Made by a program: the position numbers and the translations under genes
Source of the DNA: Anaerolineae bacterium
GTDB lineage: Bacteria > Chloroflexota > Anaerolineae > DUEN01
Length of the DNA stretch: 12,333 nucleotides
NCBI GenBank assembly: GCA_021159845.1
Contig: JAGHDS010000277.1
Location: 1-12,333, forward strand
Reading direction: 5' to 3'
Part shown: positions 1 to 6,130 of the stretch, one piece after another
Numbering within the stretch: the first letter of the stretch is position 1
Layout of the letters: every line of letters begins with the position of its first letter
Notes under the pieces: generated by a model
Seen by the model: only the letters and a program-made list of their open reading frames with translations
What the model was told of the DNA's origin: nothing
The model's database searches: none

Positions 1-696
1 GGACGAGCCGCCCGGGCCCATATTCGGGCCCACTTTACCTGGGATCATGCTGCCGCTGTGGTTCAGCAGCGTCTCCAAAAGTTGCAGGGTAGACCGATCC
101 GCCGGTTCGTGAGGAAGGACGCGCACGAGTTTGTCCACGATCTCTTGGCGGCGGGTCGGGCGGCTTTGGAGCGGGGCGATCTGGAAACTGCGGTGAGCGA
201 GTTCGCCCGGGTGGCTGAGCAATATCCTGATCTGGCCGCGGCGCATACTGCTCTCGGGTCCACACTTGTCGCCTTGGGCCGGGTTAAAGAAGCGGTCCCT
301 GCTCTGCGCCGGGCGGCGGAGCTGGCGCCACAGGCGGCAGCGCTTCACAATCAGCTTGGCGTGGCCCTCTATCGGGTTAATGACTTGGAGGGGGCCGAGG
401 CCGCCTTCCGTCGAGCCCGGGAGGCGGATCCTAATGACGTAGAGGCTCTATTGAACTTGATCGAGCTATACCGGGCCAAGGGGGATTACGCCCTGGCGAC
501 GGCTGTAGTCAAGGATGCAGTGCGTTTACATCCTGGACACGTGGACGTGCTGGCCGCTTTCGGGACGTTAAGCCTGGAACTGGGGGATATGGAAGGCGCC
601 GAGATGGCGCTGCGACGTATTCAGGCCAAGGATCCGCACCATCCTGCGGTTTTGGCCTTGCAACGAGTGTTGGTCGGAGCGGCCCGTGGTAACTAA
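1..696 (+). CDS. Glycosyltransferase-like C-terminus fused to five TPR repeats (5' partial)
   Basis: The frame is open from base 1 to the TAA at 694-696, so the GTG at 58 is probably not the true start and the gene begins upstream of the window. Counting from base 1, residues 5-28 (ARAHIRAHFTWDHAAAVVQQ and following) resemble the last helix of GT4-family glycosyltransferases, where an F[ST]W motif is followed by an amphipathic helix. From about residue 46 there are five TPR units with exact 34-residue spacing (starts near 46, 80, 114, 148, 182), each with the usual small and aromatic pattern, for example ALGSTLVALGRVKEAVPALR. TPRs bind proteins or peptides. The inferred role is a glycosyltransferase with a TPR substrate-binding tail; glycosylation of flagellin or another surface protein is possible from context only. 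The TPR call is firm, the glycosyltransferase call moderate because only its tail is visible. Confidence 0.75.
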   Translation, partial: GRAARAHIRAHFTWDHAAAVVQQRLQKLQGRPIRRFVRKDAHEFVHDLLAAGRAALERGDLETAVSEFARVAEQYPDLAAAHTALGSTLVALGRVKEAVPALRRAAELAPQAAALHNQLGVALYRVNDLEGAEAAFRRAREADPNDVEALLNLIELYRAKGDYALATAVVKDAVRLHPGHVDVLAAFGTLSLELGDMEGAEMALRRIQAKDPHHPAVLALQRVLVGAARGN

Positions 697-753
697 TCGG
701 ACCGTCGTCCTGACCATACGATTTACCTCCCCGCCATCCGATCGGTACGGTCT

Positions 754-771
754 GGCCGTCTGTCCACGGCC
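754..771 (+). terminator. Short hairpin, weak terminator candidate after the TPR gene
   Basis: GGCCGT at 754-759 and ACGGCC at 766-771 form a perfect 6-bp stem with a 6-nt loop, 58 bp past the TPR gene stop. No T-run follows (the next bases are TGCATGATT), so it is not a classical intrinsic terminator. A competing pairing of CGGACCGT (698-705) with ACGGTCTG (747-754) overlaps its left arm. It may be chance in GC-rich DNA. Confidence 0.2.
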
Positions 772-924
772 TGCATGATTAAGAAACGCACGTTGGCGAG
801 CTCAGCACTGTGTTCGTCGGTTCTAGTGTAACCGGCTTGTCGGTGCGATGGAGCTGTTCCGTAAATAGAATGGATGAACGCTGATGACGCAGAAGGAGCC
901 GATCTACGCAGATGAAAAAGCAAA

Positions 925-930
925 TATAAT
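925..930 (+). promoter_or_regulatory. Perfect TATAAT, candidate -10 element
   Basis: A perfect TATAAT lies in an AT-rich patch (about 911-930) within GC-rich sequence, 364 bp before the ATG of the glycosidase-like gene. No convincing -35 hexamer is found 15-19 bp upstream (the area reads GATCTACGCA) and there is no extended -10 TG. Function is therefore uncertain. Confidence 0.25.
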
Positions 931-1065
931 CATTCCAAGAAGTGTTATCGCCTTGGCTGTGCTGCGCCGCCGCCTATTTTCATCCTTATCGGCGTGCAAG
1001 CCGCTCATGGCATCTGCTTCTTCGTTGGGATTCCTCTGCTCTCGCGCGAATGAACCCTCGTGCCC

Positions 1066-1111
1066 GGGCGGGGGTTGGCGTTAGGGCTACGGATCGGGCT
1101 AACCCCCGTTC
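1066..1111 (+). promoter_or_regulatory. Strong RNA hairpin in the leader, unknown function
   Basis: GGGCGGGGGTTGGC (1066-1079) pairs with GCTAACCCCCGTTC (1098-1111) over 14 consecutive positions, with an 18-nt loop. The core CGGGGGTT/AACCCCCG is a perfect 8-bp inverted repeat. Three of the remaining pairs are G-U only if the + strand is transcribed; on the other strand they would be A-C mismatches. This polarity favours an RNA structure in a transcript heading into the flagellar genes. No T-run follows, so it is not an intrinsic terminator. A structured leader or attenuator-type element is possible; no known riboswitch class was recognised. Confidence 0.4.
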
Positions 1112-1189
1112 AACCTCGATTGTCATCGTGTCGCCTAGGAACGCGCGTGCCTCGAATTTCTCGCCGGGTTAGGGTTTCTTTTCGGGAAA

Positions 1190-1217
1190 TTTACAAATCC
1201 CTTATTCTCCTTTTACT
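1190..1217 (+). promoter_or_regulatory. Candidate sigma-70-type promoter
   Basis: TTTACA (1190-1195, five of six matches to TTGACA) is followed after 16 bp by TTTACT (1212-1217, four of six matches to TATAAT), in an AT- and pyrimidine-rich stretch about 77 bp before the ATG at 1294. A better -10 word, TATAGT at 1239-1244, lies downstream but has no well-spaced -35. If this promoter is used, the hairpin at 1066-1111 would lie outside the transcript; if TATAAT at 925 is used, it would be inside. Confidence 0.25.
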
Positions 1218-1293
1218 CATGTCGTTACATCCTCGCGCTATAGTGAGGCCGAGTTAGCCGCGAACTCTGCCGGCGTGATCTCGCGAGGGTGTT

Positions 1294-2550
1294 ATGGGTT
1301 CCTTTATCACTCCATCTGTTGCTCAAACATCTCACGTATCGGCTACTGGCATCCCGGTCCGGGTTGCCGAGGGCGCTCAGCCGGATGGGGCGTCCTTTGC
1401 CGAGGCTCTTCATCGGGCCAGCGCGGATGCATCTTCTAGAACTGTTGCCCAACGGTCATCGGGTCACCTGAACCGATGGCAGAGCCTACGTTACCTTGTG
1501 GCGGGAACCCGGGCGGCACTTCCTTCGTTTCTACTAGGCTTGTCGTCTCTCGCTCGGGCCCAAATATCCCGGGTGCAAAGTGAATCGGCAACGGTGTCTC
1601 CGTCTCGCTCGGGGGCGTCGCTGGCCCAGGTAAGCGCCACGGGTGTCACCGGCCTTGTTTCCCCAACTGGTCTTGGTCGCCCACTCGATTTGGCCGAGTA
1701 CCCCCAACCAGCAGATAACAATGGTCGTGGTATCCACTGGATCCCCACAACCCACTCCAGTCCGGAGGTCGTGGATCGTTTCGTGGCCGAGGCTCGCCGG
1801 ATGGGGATTCGGTGGGTCACGTTCCTGAACCGTGGCACGCAGATTGGAGACAACGATTACCTGGTCAAGCGCCTCGTGGAGGCGGGCATCATGCCCGTCA
1901 TGAGGATCTATACGGATGGAGGGTCGCCGATTCAGGGTGACCTCGGCGCATTGGTGCGCCATTACCGTAGCCTCGGCGTGTATTACTTCCAGCTTTACAA
2001 CGAGCCGAACTTGCGCGTGGAGAACGGCGGGGCCGCTCCCGATGTGAACCGCTACCTTGATCTCTGGTTACCTGCCGCTCGGATTGTGGCCGCCAACGGA
2101 GGGTTCCCCGGGTTCGGGGCGCTCAGCCCTCAGGGGGATGTGGATGATCTGACTTTCCTACGCGAGGCGCTAAGGCAGATCAAAGCTCGGGGGGCCGCGG
2201 ATGTGTTGAATCGTGCCTGGCTCAGCGTGCATAATTACGGCCCGGACTACCTCCGGGTTCGCCAGTACGATGCCATCCTGCGGGAAGAGCTGGGACGAAG
2301 TTTGCCCCAGATAAGCACGGAAGCGGGGGTCTACCCGGGCCCTCATCTCAGTGTCCAAGAGCAGGTGCGCATCCTGGCTGACGCGTACCAGCACATGGCT
2401 CAGCGAGAGCCTTACTACCTCGCCTATACTTACTGGATCATCGCCAACGAGCTGGGTGGTGGACATGACCCGGCTTGGGAACGTCAGGCGTTATTCCGCG
2501 CGGATGGGACGGTGAATCCGTTGGTGGATGTCCTGCGCGCGACCGCCTAG
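1294..2550 (+). CDS. Glycoside hydrolase clan A-like TIM-barrel protein with atypical N-terminus
   Basis: This 418-residue protein has a TIM-barrel domain from about residue 143 to the end. The glycoside hydrolase clan A layout is visible: the beta-4 motif YNEPN (235-239) with putative acid/base Glu237, and the beta-7 motif STEAG (341-345) with putative nucleophile Glu343, then a beta-8 aromatic patch ending at Trp381. Family is not assignable by eye (GH5/GH39-like); the substrate is unknown. The ATG at 1294 is the first start after an in-frame TGA at 1276-1278 and has a modest GAGGGTG upstream. Residues 1-142 are Ser/Ala/Thr-rich with no normal N-terminal signal peptide. They contain GASFAEALHRA (32-42), resembling GASFADLARDA in FliE, and a hydrophobic stretch at 74-90 ending in ARAQ that looks like an internal signal peptide. 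A GTG at 1498 could start a shorter, Sec-secreted form, but lacks a clear ribosome site. It lies 63 bp before flgC in the same direction, suggesting co-transcription. Confidence 0.85.
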   Translation: MGSFITPSVAQTSHVSATGIPVRVAEGAQPDGASFAEALHRASADASSRTVAQRSSGHLNRWQSLRYLVAGTRAALPSFLLGLSSLARAQISRVQSESATVSPSRSGASLAQVSATGVTGLVSPTGLGRPLDLAEYPQPADNNGRGIHWIPTTHSSPEVVDRFVAEARRMGIRWVTFLNRGTQIGDNDYLVKRLVEAGIMPVMRIYTDGGSPIQGDLGALVRHYRSLGVYYFQLYNEPNLRVENGGAAPDVNRYLDLWLPAARIVAANGGFPGFGALSPQGDVDDLTFLREALRQIKARGAADVLNRAWLSVHNYGPDYLRVRQYDAILREELGRSLPQISTEAGVYPGPHLSVQEQVRILADAYQHMAQREPYYLAYTYWIIANELGGGHDPAWERQALFRADGTVNPLVDVLRATA

Positions 2551-2570
2551 GCGCTATAGATGAAGCGTCG

Positions 2571-2586
2571 GATTGGATGATTGGAT
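2571..2586 (+). repeat. Tandem 8-bp direct repeat GATTGGAT x2
   Basis: Two perfect adjacent copies of GATTGGAT (2571-2578 and 2579-2586) lie in the 63-bp gap between the glycosidase-like gene and flgC, about 28 bp before the GTG. It could be a binding site or a simple slippage duplication. Confidence 0.4.
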
Positions 2587-2613
2587 CTCTAAGAAGGAAG
2601 GGGGGAAAAGACG

Positions 2614-3066
2614 GTGAGTGTTTTTACGGCGTTGCGGATTAGCGCCTCAGCTCTTACGGCTGAGCGGCTACGGATGGACGTGATTGCCGATAACATCGCT
2701 AATCAGCAAACGACGCGAACGGCCGAGGGAGGGCCATACCGCAGGAAGGCGGTGGTTTTCCGGCCGATTCAGCCCTCTTCTCGGCACTTCAAAGCACCGG
2801 GGTTGGCCAAGGAAGTGGTTGGTGAGGCTCCTGTGCAGCTTGGCGTGCGAGTGACGGCGATTGTGGAGGATCCGCGGCCGGGCCCTCGAGTTTACGACCC
2901 GGACCATCCGGATGCCGATCCAGACGGCTACGTAACCTACCCTAACGTGGATGTTGTGTCTGAGCTTATCGACATGATGGCGGCAAAGCGAGCTTACGAA
3001 GTGAACGTGATTACTGCTCAGACGGCGAAGAGCATGGCGATGAAGGCGCTGGACATAGGTCGGTAG
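2614..3066 (+). CDS. flgC: Flagellar basal-body proximal rod protein FlgC
   Basis: FlgC is one of the rod proteins (FlgB, FlgC, FlgF with adaptor FliE) that connect the MS ring to the hook; it is exported by the flagellar type III apparatus, so it has no Sec signal. The 150-residue protein carries the rod-protein signature DNIANQQTTRT (26-36), followed by EGGPYRRK (38-45). Its C-terminus has the conserved YPNVDVVSELIDMMAAKRAYE block (109-129) and a final amphipathic helix. Length is slightly above the E. coli form (134). The start is GTG, preceded by a purine-rich AAGGAAGGGGGG. The stop TAG overlaps the Shine-Dalgarno of fliE, so the two are likely coupled. Identification is secure. Confidence 0.96.
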   Translation: MSVFTALRISASALTAERLRMDVIADNIANQQTTRTAEGGPYRRKAVVFRPIQPSSRHFKAPGLAKEVVGEAPVQLGVRVTAIVEDPRPGPRVYDPDHPDADPDGYVTYPNVDVVSELIDMMAAKRAYEVNVITAQTAKSMAMKALDIGR

Positions 3067-3077
3067 GAGGTGGGCTG

Positions 3078-3398
3078 ATGGCGATTAACCCGGTTACGCA
3101 GGTAGGGATAAACCCTCAGCTCACGCTAGGGGGCGGGGTTGATCGAGCAAATCGCTCTGGCGAAACCTCTGTGGGAGGGGCTTCTTTTGCCGATTTGGCG
3201 CGCGACGCGCTCGAACAGCTCAACCAACTGCAGCAGGAGGCTGATAACGCTGCCGTTAGTCTGGTCGCTGGCGAACCGGTAGACGTGCATGACGTGATGA
3301 TTGCCCTCCAGAAGGCAGATCTGGGGTTCCAGATTGCGATCCAAGTGCGTAACAAACTGATTGAGGCGTATCAAGAGATCATGCGTATGCAGGTCTGA
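3078..3398 (+). CDS. fliE: Flagellar hook-basal body complex protein FliE
   Basis: FliE is the adaptor between the MS ring (FliF) and the rod, and one of the first substrates of flagellar export. At 106 residues it has the usual family length (104 in E. coli). The conserved C-terminal half is clear, with HDVMIALQKADLGFQIA (71-87) and RNKLIEAYQEIMRM (91-104), helices that pack in the rod base. The N-terminal 30 residues are flexible and lead into GASFADLARDALEQL (34-48), a probable export-related segment. ATG at 3078 is preceded by TAGGAGGTGGGCTG, an excellent Shine-Dalgarno that overlaps the flgC stop. Position between flgC and fliF is conserved in many bacteria. Confidence 0.95.
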   Translation: MAINPVTQVGINPQLTLGGGVDRANRSGETSVGGASFADLARDALEQLNQLQQEADNAAVSLVAGEPVDVHDVMIALQKADLGFQIAIQVRNKLIEAYQEIMRMQV

Positions 3399-3413
3399 CA
3401 GGAGTAGCCGAGG

Positions 3414-5102
3414 ATGCCTGGGGTGGAAGCGGTACGACAGCAGATCCAGAACTGGTGGCAAAGCCTGGCCCAGTGGCAACAAATCGCTGCCATCGGGCTG
3501 GGGATTGGCAGCCTGGCTTTGTTGCTCTACCTGACGGCTATGGCCCAGGCACCCGAGTATGCGGTCGCCTATAGCGGTCTCAGTGAACAGGATGCGGCCG
3601 CGGTCGTGGAGGCATTGAAGAAGAATAACACTCCTTACCAGCTGGATGACGGCGGCAGCACGATCCGGGTCCCTGCCCGGCAGGTATATGAGGTCCGGTT
3701 GGCGCTTGCTCGGCAAGGGTTGCCCAAGGAGGGCACAGTCGGTTTCGAGATCTTCGACAGTGGACAGCTTGGCAATCTGGGGATGACCGATTTCATGCAA
3801 AGGGTGAATTATCAGCGTGCCCTGGAGGGGGAGCTGGCCCGCACTATCGGAAGTTTGGACCCGGTACAGGCAGCCCGAGTGCATCTCGCTATTCCCGAAC
3901 CGAGCCTCTTTCTGGATGAGGAGAAGAAACCGAGCGCTTCGGTGCTTGTCTATTTGAAGCCCGGGCGTCACCTTGACCGCGGTCAGATCGAGGCGATCAC
4001 TCATCTGGTGGCCAGCAGCGTCGAGGACCTCACACCATCTCGTATTGCTATCGTGGATGCGGAAGGGAATGTGCTTTGGAGTGGCGAGGACGACTCTCGA
4101 GGGCTTAGCTCGGAACAGGTGAGCGCTACCTATATCGAGCTACAGCGCAAGTATGAGGCGGAGACACAGAATCGACTGCAGAACTTGTTGGACAAGACCC
4201 TGGGGCCGGGCAAAGCGGCTGTGCAGGTTAGCGCGACCATGGACTGGGACCGATTGGAGACGAGCAGCGAGACCTACACCCAGGGCGGCCCGGGAGGAGG
4301 CGTGCTGAGAAGCTCGCAAGTTGTTGAGGAGTACCAGGGACGGCCGGATGCTGCTGCAGGTGGAATCCCAGGGATGGACAGCAACTCATCTCAGGTGCCG
4401 TTCTACCCGAGCGTCATTACGGATACCACAAAGGAAGGAGGGTACGTCCGGCGAGAGGCCATCTATAACTATGAGGTATCGAAAACAGTCCAGAACCTGG
4501 TTAAGGCCCCGGGGAGTGTGAAACGTCTTTCCGTAGCGGTGCTGCTGGATAAGAGCATACCCACAGATCAGCAGCAGAATATCAAGCAGTTGGTCTCGGC
4601 TGCCGTTGGCCTGGATCCGGCGCGTGGGGATACCATTGTGGTCACAACGGCGGACTTCGATCGAAGCTCTTATGCACAACAGGAGAAGGCCCTACAGAGT
4701 GCCCAACGTTATGCTCTGATTATAACCGGCGTGAAAGCGCTGGCTTCGATTGTCGGGTTGGTGTTGTTGCTGCTGTTTGTGCGTGGGCTCTTCTATGATC
4801 TGGCTTATCGCAGGCTCTATCCCCGGATGGCCGTGGTGCCTGTCGCCCAACAGTCGTTGACAGCGGAGACGGTGAGAGGACAGTTACCCCCTGGGGGAAG
4901 CACCTCGGCGTTGGGAGCAGGTGTCGAGCGGCCCGCCGTAGCTGCCCGGGTGGGGGAGGAGATCGAGGATGAATTGGAGATCTCCGCGTTGTCCCGGCCT
5001 CAGGCGGAGGAAGTTCGGTATCTGCAACATATAGCGGCTCTTGCTCGTGAGGATCCGGATATCGTGGCTGATATCATCGAAAGATGGCTGAGGGAGGAGT
5101 AG
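3414..5102 (+). CDS. fliF: Flagellar MS-ring protein FliF
   Basis: FliF forms the membrane MS ring that houses the export gate and carries the rod and the C-ring. This 562-residue form is near the usual size (552 in E. coli). Two membrane segments are visible at about residues 24-43 and 434-456. The periplasmic region contains the ring-building motifs: the AYSGLSEQDAA region (52-63), the RVHLAIPEPSLF block (155-166) and YNYEVSKTVQN (351-361). A Gly/Ser-rich variable loop lies at about 285-335. The cytoplasmic tail ends in EEVRYLQHIAALAREDPDIV and following residues, matching the FliG-binding segment. ATG at 3414 has AGGAG 9 nt upstream, 15 bp after the fliE stop. The 3' end holds the ribosome site of fliG. 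Confidence 0.97.
   Translation: MPGVEAVRQQIQNWWQSLAQWQQIAAIGLGIGSLALLLYLTAMAQAPEYAVAYSGLSEQDAAAVVEALKKNNTPYQLDDGGSTIRVPARQVYEVRLALARQGLPKEGTVGFEIFDSGQLGNLGMTDFMQRVNYQRALEGELARTIGSLDPVQAARVHLAIPEPSLFLDEEKKPSASVLVYLKPGRHLDRGQIEAITHLVASSVEDLTPSRIAIVDAEGNVLWSGEDDSRGLSSEQVSATYIELQRKYEAETQNRLQNLLDKTLGPGKAAVQVSATMDWDRLETSSETYTQGGPGGGVLRSSQVVEEYQGRPDAAAGGIPGMDSNSSQVPFYPSVITDTTKEGGYVRREAIYNYEVSKTVQNLVKAPGSVKRLSVAVLLDKSIPTDQQQNIKQLVSAAVGLDPARGDTIVVTTADFDRSSYAQQEKALQSAQRYALIITGVKALASIVGLVLLLLFVRGLFYDLAYRRLYPRMAVVPVAQQSLTAETVRGQLPPGGSTSALGAGVERPAVAARVGEEIEDELEISALSRPQAEEVRYLQHIAALAREDPDIVADIIERWLREE
5091..5099 (+). promoter_or_regulatory. Shine-Dalgarno of fliG, decides the start
   Basis: AGGGAGGAG at 5091-5099 sits 5 nt before ATG 5105. 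It lies downstream of the other in-frame ATG (5084), which itself has no ribosome site (preceding bases GATATCATCGAAAG). The site overlaps the final codons of fliF, so fliG translation is likely coupled to fliF. Confidence 0.75.
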
Positions 5103-5104
5103 AG

Positions 5105-6130
5105 ATGCAGACAAGGGGGGCAGGATTGCGCTTGAATGGGTTGACGAAGGCGGCGATCCTGTTGATTAGCCTGGGGACCGATCTATCCTCATCTATCATA
5201 AAGCGTTTGAGAGAGGAGGATATCGAGCGGGTCAGTATGGCGATTTTGAACACTCGCGGGGTCAAGCCCGAGGTCAGAAGTAAGGTGTTGGAAGAGGCCT
5301 ATAAGCGGATCCAGGCGGCTCAAGTGCCTCAGGAAGGTGGTTTGGGGTATGTTAAGGCTCTCCTGGAACGTGCCATGGGGCGTCAGAAGGCGGAAGAGTT
5401 CATTGAACGGGTCAGTATGGAGGCGCGAAATGGGCTCTTTAGCTTCTTGGCCGATGCTGACCCAGCTCAGATAGCGGGCTCTTTTAAAGATGAACATCCT
5501 CAGACTATAGCGCTTGTCCTGTCTCACCTTCATCCTTTGCAAGCGGCCAAGATCCTTTCCAACTTCGACGCGGAGCTTCAGACAGAGATCTGCGCCAGAA
5601 TCGCTGCGATGGATCGTACATCCCCGGAGGTACTACGACAGGTGGATCAGGGTCTCCGGAAGAAGTTGGCGAGGGTGTTGCTGCAAGCCGAGTCCTCCTC
5701 CTCAGCGGGCGGTGTCGAGTATCTGGTAAAGGTGCTCAATCAAGTGGATCGCAGTACCGAAAAGCAGATCCTGCGGTCGTTGTCGGAGAGGGATCCCCAA
5801 CTGTATGAACTCGTCCAGTCGAAGATGTTCGTGTTCGAGGACTTAAGCTTGTTGGACGATCGGTCGATGCAGCGGGTGCTGCAGGAGGTGGATCGTAAGG
5901 ACTTGTTGTTGGCCCTTAAGGGGGCTAGCGAGGAGATCCGGCAGCTTATCTTCCGTAACCTCTCGAAGCGAGCGGCCCAGTTGCTGATGGAGGACCTGTC
6001 GGCGATGGGGCCTGTCCGGTTGCATAATGTCGAGGAGGCGCAACAGCGGATTGTCAATGTCGTGAGACGATTGGAGGAAGCGGAGGAGATCGTGGTAGCC
6101 CGTGGCGGTCAGGAGGAGATCCTTGTCTAG
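5105..6130 (+). CDS. fliG: Flagellar motor switch protein FliG
   Basis: FliG is the C-ring protein that contacts the stator and transmits torque. The preferred start at 5105 gives 341 residues (331 in E. coli); a start at 5084 would add seven. All domains are visible: N-terminal FliF-binding domain (1-110, with LTKAAILLISLG at 13-24), the EHPQ motif (130-133), the linker with GGVEYLVKVLNQ (202-213), the MFVF motif (241-244) and the C-terminal torque helix. By alignment to E. coli from memory, charged torque residues K264, R281, D288, D289 and R297 correspond to Lys272, Arg289, Glu296, Asp297 and Arg305, so only one is changed, conservatively. The gene begins 2 bp after the fliF stop; its 3' end overlaps the fliH start. 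Confidence 0.96.
   Translation: MQTRGAGLRLNGLTKAAILLISLGTDLSSSIIKRLREEDIERVSMAILNTRGVKPEVRSKVLEEAYKRIQAAQVPQEGGLGYVKALLERAMGRQKAEEFIERVSMEARNGLFSFLADADPAQIAGSFKDEHPQTIALVLSHLHPLQAAKILSNFDAELQTEICARIAAMDRTSPEVLRQVDQGLRKKLARVLLQAESSSSAGGVEYLVKVLNQVDRSTEKQILRSLSERDPQLYELVQSKMFVFEDLSLLDDRSMQRVLQEVDRKDLLLALKGASEEIRQLIFRNLSKRAAQLLMEDLSAMGPVRLHNVEEAQQRIVNVVRRLEEAEEIVVARGGQEEILV
6111..6118 (+). promoter_or_regulatory. Shine-Dalgarno of fliH, decides a TTG start
   Basis: AGGAGGAG (6111-6118) lies inside the end of fliG and is well placed for TTG at 6123. The only earlier in-frame start nearby, GTG 6102, lies upstream of this site and has only the weaker GGAGGAG at 6082-6088, about 13 nt away. Confidence 0.65.

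Larger units (their letters stand above)
697..1293. other. Long non-coding gap, putative promoter/leader region
   Basis: About 600 bp lie between the TPR gene and the glycosidase-like gene. The short open frames here have no good ribosome binding site and no recognisable protein features. Two locally AT-rich patches stand out against the GC-rich surroundings (about 905-950 and 1168-1245), and each holds a promoter-like element. A strong hairpin sits between them at 1066-1111. No tRNA, known riboswitch consensus, insertion sequence or CRISPR repeat was recognised. The most economical reading is the regulatory region of the downstream flagellar unit. Confidence 0.5.

Noticed and set aside
13..32. 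Direct repeat of CGGGCCCA, each copy holding the palindrome GGGCCC
   Set aside because: Inside the coding frame, where it encodes a repeated Arg-Ala-His; chance in GC-rich DNA is enough.
884..1084. Possible 66-residue gene in the leader
   Set aside because: No ribosome site, no recognisable features, and the frame crosses the left arm of the strong hairpin.
1060..1257. Possible small hydrophobic protein in the leader
   Set aside because: Arg- and Leu-rich composition typical of a chance frame, no ribosome site, overlaps the hairpin and promoter-like sequence.
2686..2693. GCCGATAA, identical to the -10 consensus of flagellar sigma-28 promoters
   Set aside because: It lies inside flgC and encodes the conserved rod motif (ADNIAN); no TAAA-type -35 is found at the right spacing.
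3126..4004. Long open frame on the - strand
   Set aside because: Lies antisense to fliE and fliF, which are certain; composition (His, Leu, Gln, Arg rich) is that of a shadow frame.
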